In this document: positions 23,817 through 30,036 of the stretch, piece by piece
Numbering within the stretch: the stretch's first letter is position 1
Layout: the number at the start of each line of letters is the position of its first letter
Assembly: GCA_900543975.1 (NCBI GenBank)
Contig: UQTI01000037.1
Span: forward strand, 1-30,036
DNA: 30,036 bases
Source: an uncultured Prevotella sp.
GTDB taxonomy: Bacteria; Bacteroidota; Bacteroidia; Bacteroidales; Bacteroidaceae
Reading direction: 5' to 3'
Notes under the pieces: model-generated
Databases searched by the model: none
The model's input: the letters and a program-made list of their open reading frames with translations, nothing else
Told to the model about the DNA's origin: nothing
Made by a program: the position numbers and the translations under genes

Positions 23817-24974
23817 TCAATGGATGTTGGCTATGGCCGTGGCGAAGCCGCGCTTCACCTCGTTGTTGGGCAGGTCAAGCATGAAGGTGCCTGTAAGGGG
23901 GTCGTAGGCCTTTATTGTGAGGTAGCCGCTCTGGTAAATCATGGGCAGGGGGCGTTCGGCGTCGGCCTTGTAGTCTATAAAGTCAGCCACGTCATAATAC
24001 TTGCCTGTAAGATCGTTAAGGTTCTCGTGTGTGTGGTTGAGCAGGCGTATAAGATATGTAGGTGTGCCCGAAGCAAACCAGAAGTCGCGCAGCTCGCCCT
24101 TGCTGAAGGCGTTAAGCACGCTGAACGGGTTGTAGATGTCTGTGAGGCGCTGCCCGAAATGGTAGCCGTCATACTGTAGCCTGAGCTTTTCCCTCATCTC
24201 CTGCGGAGACACGCCCTGCTCAGCGGCCATATTGTCCATAACATCATGAAACACCTCCTCCATCTCGTCCTTGGTTATGCCGCACAGGGCCTCGAAGCGC
24301 CTGTCCATGCTTATGTCGGCAGGCTGGTTGAAGCCGCTGAACACGCTTACCTGCGAGAATTTCGTCACGCCTGTAAGCAGCACAAACTGAAGGTGTGCGT
24401 CGGCTGCCTTGAACGTGGAGTAGAATCCTTTAAGGATGTTGCGGTTATACTCCTCTATCAGAATGTCCTCGCCGTTGGTGCCTTTCGTGCGGTAGCCAGT
24501 GTCAAGCACGTCGAGCAACGGCTTGTCATACTCGTCTATGAGCACCACGCTGCGCTTGCCTGTGGTGTTGTGTATGTGCTCAAGCACATGGGCGAAGCGG
24601 TCGCCAACGCCTTGGCCGGTTACAGGCACAACGCCATAGTGATCCTCCCATTCTGACACATAGGCCATGAGCTTGTTGCGGAGAGCCTGTCCGTCGGTAA
24701 AGTCGGTGCTGTTGAAATCAATATGGAACACAGGATACGTCTCCCAGTTTTTCTCCAACTTTTCTATGGCAAGGCCTTGGAAAAGTTCCTTTTCCCCTTT
24801 GAAATAATACTCGAGCGTAGATACCAACAAACTCTTGCCGAACCGCCGCGGGCGACTCAGAAAATAAATTTTGCCTTCATCTAACAGCTTGTGAATCAGG
24901 GCTGTCTTGTCCACATACACATAACCGCCATTTATTATGGACTTAAAATCTTGTATTCCTACTGGATATTTCAT
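23817..24974 (-). CDS. AAA-ATPase-like protein, lacking the C-terminal nuclease domain
   Basis: Starting at the family-typical MKYPVGIQDFKSIIN, this is a 385-residue protein. It has the modified P-loop RPRRFGKSLL (41-50), the Walker B-like VVLIDEYDKPLLD (143-155) and the usual downstream blocks (FSGFNQPADIS, YDGYHFG, YNPFSVLNAF). The family (AAA-ATPase_like plus a PD-(D/E)XK nuclease, often called DUF1703 proteins) is greatly expanded in Bacteroidales and usually has about 510-530 residues. Here the frame stops right after EVKRGFATAIANIH, where the nuclease part should begin, and the next gene starts 65 bases later, so the missing part has been deleted rather than frameshifted. The frame is open upstream to 25085, but the promoter lies inside that stretch, which rules out the longer start. 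Confidence 0.85.
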   Translation of the reverse strand: MKYPVGIQDFKSIINGGYVYVDKTALIHKLLDEGKIYFLSRPRRFGKSLLVSTLEYYFKGEKELFQGLAIEKLEKNWETYPVFHIDFNSTDFTDGQALRNKLMAYVSEWEDHYGVVPVTGQGVGDRFAHVLEHIHNTTGKRSVVLIDEYDKPLLDVLDTGYRTKGTNGEDILIEEYNRNILKGFYSTFKAADAHLQFVLLTGVTKFSQVSVFSGFNQPADISMDRRFEALCGITKDEMEEVFHDVMDNMAAEQGVSPQEMREKLRLQYDGYHFGQRLTDIYNPFSVLNAFSKGELRDFWFASGTPTYLIRLLNHTHENLNDLTGKYYDVADFIDYKADAERPLPMIYQSGYLTIKAYDPLTGTFMLDLPNNEVKRGFATAIANIH

Positions 24975-25010
24975 ACTGTGCTGTTCTGCAAGCTTTTTTT
25001 GCAGCTTTTG

Positions 25011-25041
25011 CAAATATAACCATTTATAATTTAAAGGGCAA
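25011..25041 (-). promoter_or_regulatory. Promoter of the AAA-ATPase-like gene
   Basis: On the minus strand, TTG (plus-strand CAA 25039-25041) and TATATTTG (plus-strand CAAATATA 25011-25018) are 20 bases apart, close to the Bacteroides consensus. The start codon at 24974 lies about 30 bases after the expected transcription start. Confidence 0.7.
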
Positions 25042-25120
25042 CTTTTCTCGCAAAAATTGTTGCTGTATGAAAAATAAACCGTCACAATCTTCCTTTCTTA
25101 TTTATCCAAAAGTCTTGGAT

Positions 25121-25158
25121 AAAAAAACAGGGCCTTGGCCGCGCTTGCGGTCAAGGCC
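25121..25158 (-). terminator. Terminator of the metY-cysK operon
   Basis: Read on the minus strand, the arms 25147-25158 and 25131-25142 (GGCCTTGACCGC with one mismatch) form a GC-rich stem with a 4-base loop, followed by CTG and seven T bases (plus-strand A-run 25121-25127). It lies about 170 bases beyond the cysK stop codon, after the repeat array. Confidence 0.85.
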
Positions 25159-25199
25159 TCTGTCTACTATGGCTTGTTCGTTTTTTTCGTTTACAGCAT

Positions 25200-25319
25200 C
25201 TTTTTCAGCAGATGCTTTTTTGCATAAGCTTTTTTCATTTTCAGCATAAGCTCTTTTTCAGCAGATGCTTTTTAAAGCATAAGCTCTTTTTCAGCAGATG
25301 CTCATTTTCAGCAGATGCT
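25200..25319. repeat. Array of seven ~17-bp units just downstream of cysK
   Basis: The units end in GCAGATGCT (type B) or GCATAAGCT (type A) and mostly begin with CTTTTTCA or CATTTTCA. On the plus strand the order is B (25200-25216), A (25216-25230), A (25236-25252), B (25253-25269), A (25270-25285), B (25286-25302), B (25303-25319). Most full units are exactly 17 bases; two are shortened. The array starts nine bases after the cysK stop codon and would be transcribed in its 3' UTR, before the terminator. Confidence 0.85.
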
Positions 25320-25327
25320 CTTTCTTC

Positions 25328-26275
25328 TTACAGCGGATACTCGTCAAAGGCGTAGAGCACGGTTGAGAGGTAACGCTCGCCTGTGTCGGGGAGAATGGCG
25401 ACGATGGTCTTGCCCTCGTTCTCGGGACGCTTTGCCAGCTCGGCAGCAGCAAAGGCGGCAGCACCTGAAGAGATGCCGACGAGCAGACCCTCCTCGCGTG
25501 CCAACTCGCGGCCTGTGCGTATGGCATCGTCGTTGTCGATGTCGAGCACCTCGTCAATGACAGATGCGTCGTAGGTCTTGGGCACGAAGCCGGCACCGAT
25601 GCCCTGGATCTTGTGGGGACCGCTCTTGCCGCCGTTCAGCACGGGCGAGGTGGCGGGCTCCACAGCCACAACCTTGATGTTGGGGTTATACTCCTTCAAG
25701 CGTTTGCCGATGCCCGAGATGGTGCCTCCTGTGCCAACACCAGCCACGATGATGTCGATCTTGCCGTCGGTCTGCTCCCAGATCTCACGGCCTGTGGTCT
25801 CGTAGTGGCGACGGGGGTTGGCGGCGTTCTCAAACTGTTGCAGGATGACAGAACCGGGGATAGAATCGCGCAGCTCCTCGGCAGCCTTTATTGCTCCTGG
25901 CATGCCGTCCTTGCCGGGTGTGAGCTTCACCGTTGCGCCGTAGGCCTTCACGAGGTTGCGCCGCTCCACGCTCATGGTCTCGGGCATGGTGAGGATGAGC
26001 TTGTAGCCCTTCACCGCCGACACCAAAGCCAAGCCCACGCCTGTGTTGCCGCTCGTCGGCTCGATGATGGTTGCGCCGGGCTTAAGGATGCCTTTCGCTT
26101 CGGCATCCTCAATCATGGCGAGTGCCACGCGGTCTTTCACGCTTCCGCCGGGGTTGAAATATTCCACCTTTGCGATGACAGGCGTTTTAAGACCCTTAAG
26201 TGTAGAAAACTTCCCAAGTTCGAGAAGAGGTGTGTTGCCCACAAGATCAGTGAGCTTCTTTGCTATCTTAGTCAT
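25328..26275 (-). CDS. cysK: Cysteine synthase A (O-acetylserine thiol-lyase)
   Basis: A 315-residue PLP enzyme that makes cysteine from O-acetylserine and sulfide. The PLP lysine is K47 in NPGGSVKDRVA. The substrate-binding loop TSGNTG is at 74-79, the phosphate-binding GTGGT at 181-185, and the conserved GISSGAA block follows near residue 266. The length is normal and the C-terminus is complete (LPDTGERYLSTVLYAFDEYPL). It lies 21 bases after metY with no promoter between, so the two sulfide-assimilating enzymes are made together. The transcript continues through an unusual repeat array before terminating. Confidence 0.96.
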   Translation of the reverse strand: MTKIAKKLTDLVGNTPLLELGKFSTLKGLKTPVIAKVEYFNPGGSVKDRVALAMIEDAEAKGILKPGATIIEPTSGNTGVGLALVSAVKGYKLILTMPETMSVERRNLVKAYGATVKLTPGKDGMPGAIKAAEELRDSIPGSVILQQFENAANPRRHYETTGREIWEQTDGKIDIIVAGVGTGGTISGIGKRLKEYNPNIKVVAVEPATSPVLNGGKSGPHKIQGIGAGFVPKTYDASVIDEVLDIDNDDAIRTGRELAREEGLLVGISSGAAAFAAAELAKRPENEGKTIVAILPDTGERYLSTVLYAFDEYPL

Positions 26276-26296
26276 AATATGGTCGTTTTGTTATTG

Positions 26297-27586
26297 TTAA
26301 ATTTTGTCGAATGCTTGCTTGAGGTCATCCAGAATGTCGTCTATGTGCTCGGTGCCGATGCTCAGACGAATGGTAGAGGGCGTGATGTGCTGCTGTGCCA
26401 GCTCCTCAGGACTCATCTGCGAGTGGGTGGTGGTATAGGGGTGAATGACGAGGCTCTTCACGTCGGCAACGTTGGCAAGGAGAGAGAAGATCTGAAGCGA
26501 GTCGATAAACTTCCATGCTGCCTCCTGGCCTCCTTTTATCTCGAAGGTGAAGATGCTTCCGCCGCCGTTGGGGAAATATTTCTGGTAGAGGGCATGGTCG
26601 GGATGTGAGGGCAGAGACGGGTGGTTGACCTTCTCCACCTTCGGGTTGTTGGCCAAGAACTCGACCACCTTCAGGGCGTTAGAGACATGGCGCTCCACAC
26701 GCAGCGAGAGGGTCTCAAGGCCCTGGAGCAAGATCCAGGCGTTGAGGGGTGAGATGGTGGCACCTGTGTCGCGAAGGATGACGGCGCGTATGCGGGTCAC
26801 GAAGGCTGCCTTTCCTGCCACGTCGGCAAACACGGCACCGTGATAAGAGGGGTCGGGCTTGGCAAGAGAGGGATATTTGTCGGCGTTGGCTTTCCAGTCG
26901 AAGGTGCCGCCGTCAACGATCACGCCGCCTAAGCTTGAGCCGTGGCCGCCGATAAACTTTGTTGCTGAGTGTACCACCACGTCGGCTCCGTGCTCTATCG
27001 GGCGGATGAGGAACGGTGTGCCGAAGGTGTTGTCGACGATGAACGGAATGTTGTGCTTGTGGGCAACGGCTGCCACAGCCTCAAGGTTGGTGACATCAGA
27101 GTTGGGGTTGCCGAAGGTCTCGGCATATACCACCTTGGTGTTGGGCTGTATGGCTGCCTCCAGGGCTTCGAGGTCGTTCACGTTGACGATGGTGTTGGTG
27201 ACGCCCTGTGTGGCGAGCGTGTGGGTTATGAGGTTGAAAGAGCCTCCATAGAGGTTGTCGGCAGCAACGATGTGGTCGCCAGCCTGAACGATGTTCTGAA
27301 GAGCGTAGGTCACGGCGGCGGCACCCGAAGCAACGGCCAGACCTGCCACACCTCCCTCAAGGGCTGCAACGCGGTCTTCAAACACGCCCTGTGTAGAGTT
27401 GGTCAGACGACCGTAGATGTTGCCGGCGTCGCGCAAGCCGAAGCGGTCGGCAGCGTGCTGTGAGTTGCGGAACACATAAGAGGTGGTCTGGTATATTGGC
27501 ACCGCGCGTGCATCGGTAGCGGGATCGGGGTTCTCTTGTCCTACATGCAACTGGAGTGTCTCGAAGTGAAGTTTCTTGTTGCTCAT
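26297..27586 (-). CDS. metY: O-acetylhomoserine sulfhydrylase
   Basis: A 429-residue PLP enzyme of the Cys/Met metabolism family that makes homocysteine from O-acetylhomoserine and sulfide, the direct-sulfurylation route to methionine. The PLP lysine is K210 in HSATKFIGGHG; other landmarks are YQTTSYVF, YGRLTNSTQ, GGVAGLAVASGAAA and VDNTFGTPFL. The length and C-terminal segments (IRLSIGTEHIDDILDDL) fit MetY rather than cystathionine gamma-synthase (about 380 residues). The frame continues upstream to 27694, but the start MSNKKLHFETLQLHVGQ matches the family N-terminus. It is the first gene of an operon with cysK. Confidence 0.94.
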   Translation of the reverse strand: MSNKKLHFETLQLHVGQENPDPATDARAVPIYQTTSYVFRNSQHAADRFGLRDAGNIYGRLTNSTQGVFEDRVAALEGGVAGLAVASGAAAVTYALQNIVQAGDHIVAADNLYGGSFNLITHTLATQGVTNTIVNVNDLEALEAAIQPNTKVVYAETFGNPNSDVTNLEAVAAVAHKHNIPFIVDNTFGTPFLIRPIEHGADVVVHSATKFIGGHGSSLGGVIVDGGTFDWKANADKYPSLAKPDPSYHGAVFADVAGKAAFVTRIRAVILRDTGATISPLNAWILLQGLETLSLRVERHVSNALKVVEFLANNPKVEKVNHPSLPSHPDHALYQKYFPNGGGSIFTFEIKGGQEAAWKFIDSLQIFSLLANVADVKSLVIHPYTTTHSQMSPEELAQQHITPSTIRLSIGTEHIDDILDDLKQAFDKI

Positions 27587-27740
27587 AAACGTTTTCCTTT
27601 CTTTTTGTGTGCCTCTGCCGTTGTTTGCTCTTGACCTGCATGTGAGCGCTTGTTCTTGAACAGCTCGTTGATGTTTGGTCTTACAGCTCCACACAGAAGC
27701 TTATTGTTAATATTTTTGTTTTGTTTCTTTTTTACGATTG

Positions 27741-27771
27741 CAAAGTTACGCCCTTTTTCCCACATACCAAA
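27741..27771 (-). promoter_or_regulatory. Promoter of the metY-cysK operon
   Basis: On the minus strand, TTTG (plus-strand CAAA 27768-27771) and TAACTTTG (plus-strand CAAAGTTA 27741-27748) are exactly 19 bases apart, a full consensus match. The leader to the metY start is about 150 bases; I recognise no SAM riboswitch in it. A dyad ATACCA-N6-TGGTAT (27794-27811) lies upstream, with another ATACCA at 27764-27769 overlapping the -33. Confidence 0.85.
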
Positions 27772-27868
27772 TAGCACAAATGGGTCATTCGGCATACCAC
27801 GTTTATGGTATTTGAGGGAAAAACGGGGACTTTTGCCTTAATATACCTTATTTATATAGCGTTTTTTT

Positions 27869-28024
27869 GCGCTTCGCGCGGCTTTGAACATCAATATTCT
27901 GCGCGAAGCGCGTATTAATGATAATTAATGGGTCATTAATGGAAATTAATGTTCAAACACCGCGCGAAGCGCCTAAGCACCTACGGAGCGCAAGAATGTT
28001 CAAAAAAAAACGGGCGCGAAGCGC
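27869..28024. repeat. Cluster of GCGC-GAA-GCGC palindromes with phased ATTAATG boxes
   Basis: The 11-mer GCGCGAAGCGC occurs at 27901, 27962 and 28014, and in inverse form at 27869. The first and third copies, together with the adjoining TTTGAACAT (27883-27891) / ATGTTCAAA (27949-27957), form a long inverted repeat of 22 pairs with a small bulge. Inside it four ATTAATG heptamers start at 27914, 27924, 27935 and 27945, that is at 10-11 bp steps, in phase with the DNA helix. ATGTTCAAA recurs at 27997-28005. No gene is present between 27587 and 28125. Confidence 0.85.
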
Positions 28025-28084
28025 GACGTAAATATTATTTATGTTTAAGAAAGTTCTGATGTCATAACAAAAAAGCAAGCTTTC

Positions 28085-28115
28085 TTTGTTTTGTCTTCAA
28101 TTTAGAGTACCTTTG
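28085..28115 (+). promoter_or_regulatory. Promoter placed nine bases before a start codon
   Basis: TTTG (28085-28088) and TACCTTTG (28108-28115) are exactly 19 bases apart, a full consensus match. The ATG at 28125 follows at once, so the transcript should have a leader of only about six bases or none. Confidence 0.82.
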
Positions 28116-28124
28116 CACGCGGAT

Positions 28125-29750
28125 ATGAAAAAACTCACGATATTTTTACTCTTAATGTGTTTCTGTGCCACATCACAAGCACAGACGAGCCGTCGCGTGA
28201 TAGAGAAGACGGCAAACGAGGCAATAAGCCAGATTGCGCTTACGGGCCACACACCAAAGGACGAGCTGATAGACAAGCTGGCGGCAGATGCCGACGTGAG
28301 CATAGACATGCTCAGCCGAATGGGAGACCCCGACGACGCACGACAGGCAAAAGCCTGTGTGCGGCTGATCGACGACATAACAGCCTACAGCTTGACAGCC
28401 AACGGGCAGCGTTATGTGAACCTGGTGCGCAACGGACTGAAGAAGGCCATCGACCGCAGCGACAGCCCAGAGGCGCGTCTTCACTATCTTGACCAGCTGA
28501 AAAAGGTGGCTAAGCCTGCCGACGCGCAACACATTGCCATGTATCTCTCTGACCCCGACATGGCGGCGGCAGCCTTTGATGTGCTTAAAGACATGCCGGG
28601 CATTGATGCGCAGCTGAACGACCTGCTCAAAAGAGAGACAGCTGACGGCAAGACCGCAGCAGCCGGCAGCAACGAGGCAATGGGCGAAGCAGAGGCCAAC
28701 CTGCAAAAGGTCATAAAGGCGCGTGAGGGCCATGCTGTAGAGGCTCCCAAGGCCAAGGCGCTTCCCAAGCCGTCGGCCCTGCCGTTCTGGACGGTGAGTC
28801 TGGACAAGGCGGTGGACCTTATGCGTGCAGAGCGCGACGCCGCAGCCGATGATCTGATGCTCAACGAACCGGCTGCCGTGGCCATGGCGCGTCTGCTCGA
28901 CATGGCTGCAAAGAAAGAGGCGGGCGCTGCACGCGACGCTTTGCTCGCGCGTTATGTGACCATGGCAGAGGCGTGTGGTGCCACCGACGGCGAGCGCTAC
29001 CTGCTGTTGCGTGCCGCTGACGAGCTGGAGCCAAGCGACCTGCTGCGACAGAAAATAATCGTGGCGCTCGGTGCCACACACACCGTTCAGGCTTTGGCTT
29101 ACATCAGGCATTATTATGACAAGAAATCGCTTTACGATGCCGTCGGCGCTGCCACACACGACATCGTTGCCAATGCCCCTCAGGTCAACGGCGGGCGCCA
29201 CGTCTACAACATGCTGCAAGCTTCGAAGCAATCGCTCATACACCATTATGACGAGCAGGGCGTAGGCACAGCCATTGACGATGTGCTCGATGCCATTGAC
29301 CATTGTGGCACGGCAGGAGGCTATAACCTTGCAAGTGCTCCAACGAAGATGGGGGCAAGAGGCTACTGGAACATGTATGACGAGCTGAAAAACTTTGATC
29401 TCACCTTCGACTGGCTTGCCGGAGGCACGCTGACCGTCTACATTCACTCCATGCCCGTGCTCACCCTTCACCACAAGCTCGGCGCCCGGCTTGCAGGCGA
29501 TGCACACTGGCATCCGTTTGCCGGCGACGGCAAGAGTTTTCCGACAGGCGATGAGGCTGCATGGTGCACGGCCAACATAAGCGTTACCGACAACAAGGTC
29601 ACGGTGACGGTCAACGGCCGCGACATCTTCCTTAACACGCCCCTCGTGAGCGACCGGCAAGGACAGCAGCCCAACACATCTGGCACCATCAGGTTTCTTG
29701 CCGATGAGGATGGGGCTACCGTAAGGCAAATGTGCATAAGACGCAGATAA
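28125..29750 (+). CDS. Secreted protein with C-terminal DUF1080-like domain
   Basis: A 541-residue exported protein. It begins with a clear signal peptide (MKKLTIFLLLMCFCATSQAQ, cleavage after about residue 20). The first ~390 residues are helical and Ala/Asp-rich, with HEAT-like pairs (DKLAADADVSIDMLSRMGDP, AQHIAMYLSDPDMAAAAFDV). The last ~145 (ARGYWNMYDELKNFDLTFDW ... SGTIRFLADEDGATVRQMCIR) resemble the DUF1080 beta-sandwich found in secreted glycan- or disaccharide-acting proteins. A catalytic role cannot be claimed. The frame is open from 28086, but that start lies within the promoter and would bury the signal peptide, so 28125 is chosen. It is followed by its own terminator. Confidence 0.78.
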   Translation: MKKLTIFLLLMCFCATSQAQTSRRVIEKTANEAISQIALTGHTPKDELIDKLAADADVSIDMLSRMGDPDDARQAKACVRLIDDITAYSLTANGQRYVNLVRNGLKKAIDRSDSPEARLHYLDQLKKVAKPADAQHIAMYLSDPDMAAAAFDVLKDMPGIDAQLNDLLKRETADGKTAAAGSNEAMGEAEANLQKVIKAREGHAVEAPKAKALPKPSALPFWTVSLDKAVDLMRAERDAAADDLMLNEPAAVAMARLLDMAAKKEAGAARDALLARYVTMAEACGATDGERYLLLRAADELEPSDLLRQKIIVALGATHTVQALAYIRHYYDKKSLYDAVGAATHDIVANAPQVNGGRHVYNMLQASKQSLIHHYDEQGVGTAIDDVLDAIDHCGTAGGYNLASAPTKMGARGYWNMYDELKNFDLTFDWLAGGTLTVYIHSMPVLTLHHKLGARLAGDAHWHPFAGDGKSFPTGDEAAWCTANISVTDNKVTVTVNGRDIFLNTPLVSDRQGQQPNTSGTIRFLADEDGATVRQMCIRRR

Positions 29751-29824
29751 CATTTCTTACGGCCTGTTTCTTGCAGACATCTTTCACATCTTTTACAAGC
29801 TTTTTTTTACAAGCGACCTTTAAT

Positions 29825-29872
29825 GGGTGACGAGCAGACGAACAATTGGTCTTTGCTCGTCACCCGTTTTTT
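29825..29872 (+). terminator. Rho-independent terminator after the DUF1080-like gene
   Basis: GGGTGACGAGCA (29825-29836) pairs perfectly with TGCTCGTCACCC (29854-29865), then G and seven T bases follow. Confidence 0.92.
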
Positions 29873-30036
29873 TGCTTCTTTTTATCTTATCTTTATTCTC
29901 TCCTTTTTTGTTTTCTGGCATCTGTTCCACTTGTGCTTGTGTGCGCCCACATCACTTCGCATGCTGTTGAATAACAATGCCTTATGGCGTTTCCTTTTTT
30001 GTAAATTTGAGAAAATATCTGTTAAAATATAATAAT
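29873..30036. other. Window end, no gene visible
   Basis: T-rich, non-coding sequence. A lone TAAATTTG box at 30002-30009 could be the -7 element of a promoter for a gene beyond the window, but no -33 element stands at the right distance. Confidence 0.4.

Noticed and set aside
25200..25319. CRISPR array
   Set aside because: The units are contiguous 17-mers with no unique spacers of uniform length, and no cas genes are present.
27587..27735. SAM riboswitch in the metY leader
   Set aside because: I could not find the conserved core or a terminator/antiterminator arrangement of known SAM riboswitches in the leader.
28173..29753. Long antisense open frame (526 codons) opposite the DUF1080-like gene; similar ones at 22675-23700 and 25613-26608
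   Set aside because: They mirror the codon bias of the real genes on the other strand, have no recognisable domains or signal peptides, and lack promoters.

Overview
The window is a piece of a Bacteroidales chromosome, most likely Prevotella or a close relative. Four things point there. The L1/L10/L7-L12/RpoB/RpoC proteins are of the Bacteroidetes type. A DUF3467 gene follows rpoC. Nearly all genes lack a Shine-Dalgarno sequence. Several promoters match the Bacteroidetes housekeeping consensus TTTG-N19-TAnnTTTG. The genus is an inference from protein flavour; no rRNA or marker search was possible.

Layout. Bases 1-10135 hold the end of the ribosomal protein/RNA polymerase operon: rplK (last 45 codons), rplA, rplJ, rplL, rpoB, rpoC, all on +, closed by a strong terminator. 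Bases 10200-10880 hold a promoter, a short leader ending in its own terminator hairpin, the DUF3467 gene, and a structured 3' region with a terminator. Bases 10914-13511 encode a large secreted YD-like protein with a probable type IX secretion C-terminal domain. Bases 13586-17838 hold an MFS transporter (-), a divergent uracil permease (+), and a minus-strand pair made of a metallophosphatase lipoprotein and an outer-membrane-type protein whose 3' end looks frameshifted.

Bases 17839-18988 are about 1.15 kb without a gene and are the most unusual part of the window. They contain three AT-rich 14-mers, two copies of a 19-bp palindrome, a perfect 25-bp inverted repeat, several hairpins closed by a GAA triloop, and then a complete regulatory region for a small heat-shock protein: a 21-bp-spaced direct repeat, a 28-bp dyad, a sigma-54 promoter that matches consensus at every fixed position, and a textbook AGGAGG ribosome-binding site that is out of character for this phylum.

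Bases 19583-27586 are all minus strand. In transcription order they are metY and cysK (sulfur amino acid synthesis, one operon), an AAA-ATPase-like gene lacking its usual C-terminal nuclease domain, a three-domain calcineurin-like phosphoesterase, and an OmpR-type response regulator with its histidine kinase. An array of 17-bp repeats lies just after cysK. Upstream of the response regulator are three 7-mers at an exact 11-bp period, the layout used by PhoB/OmpR-type regulators. Upstream of metY is a cluster of GCGC-GAA-GCGC palindromes and four helically phased ATTAATG boxes. The window ends with a secreted DUF1080-like protein whose promoter sits only nine bases before its ATG.

No single new multi-gene system is evident. 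The strongest leads are non-coding: the sigma-54 control region of hsp20, the family of GAA-loop palindromes, and the terminated leader before the DUF3467 gene.
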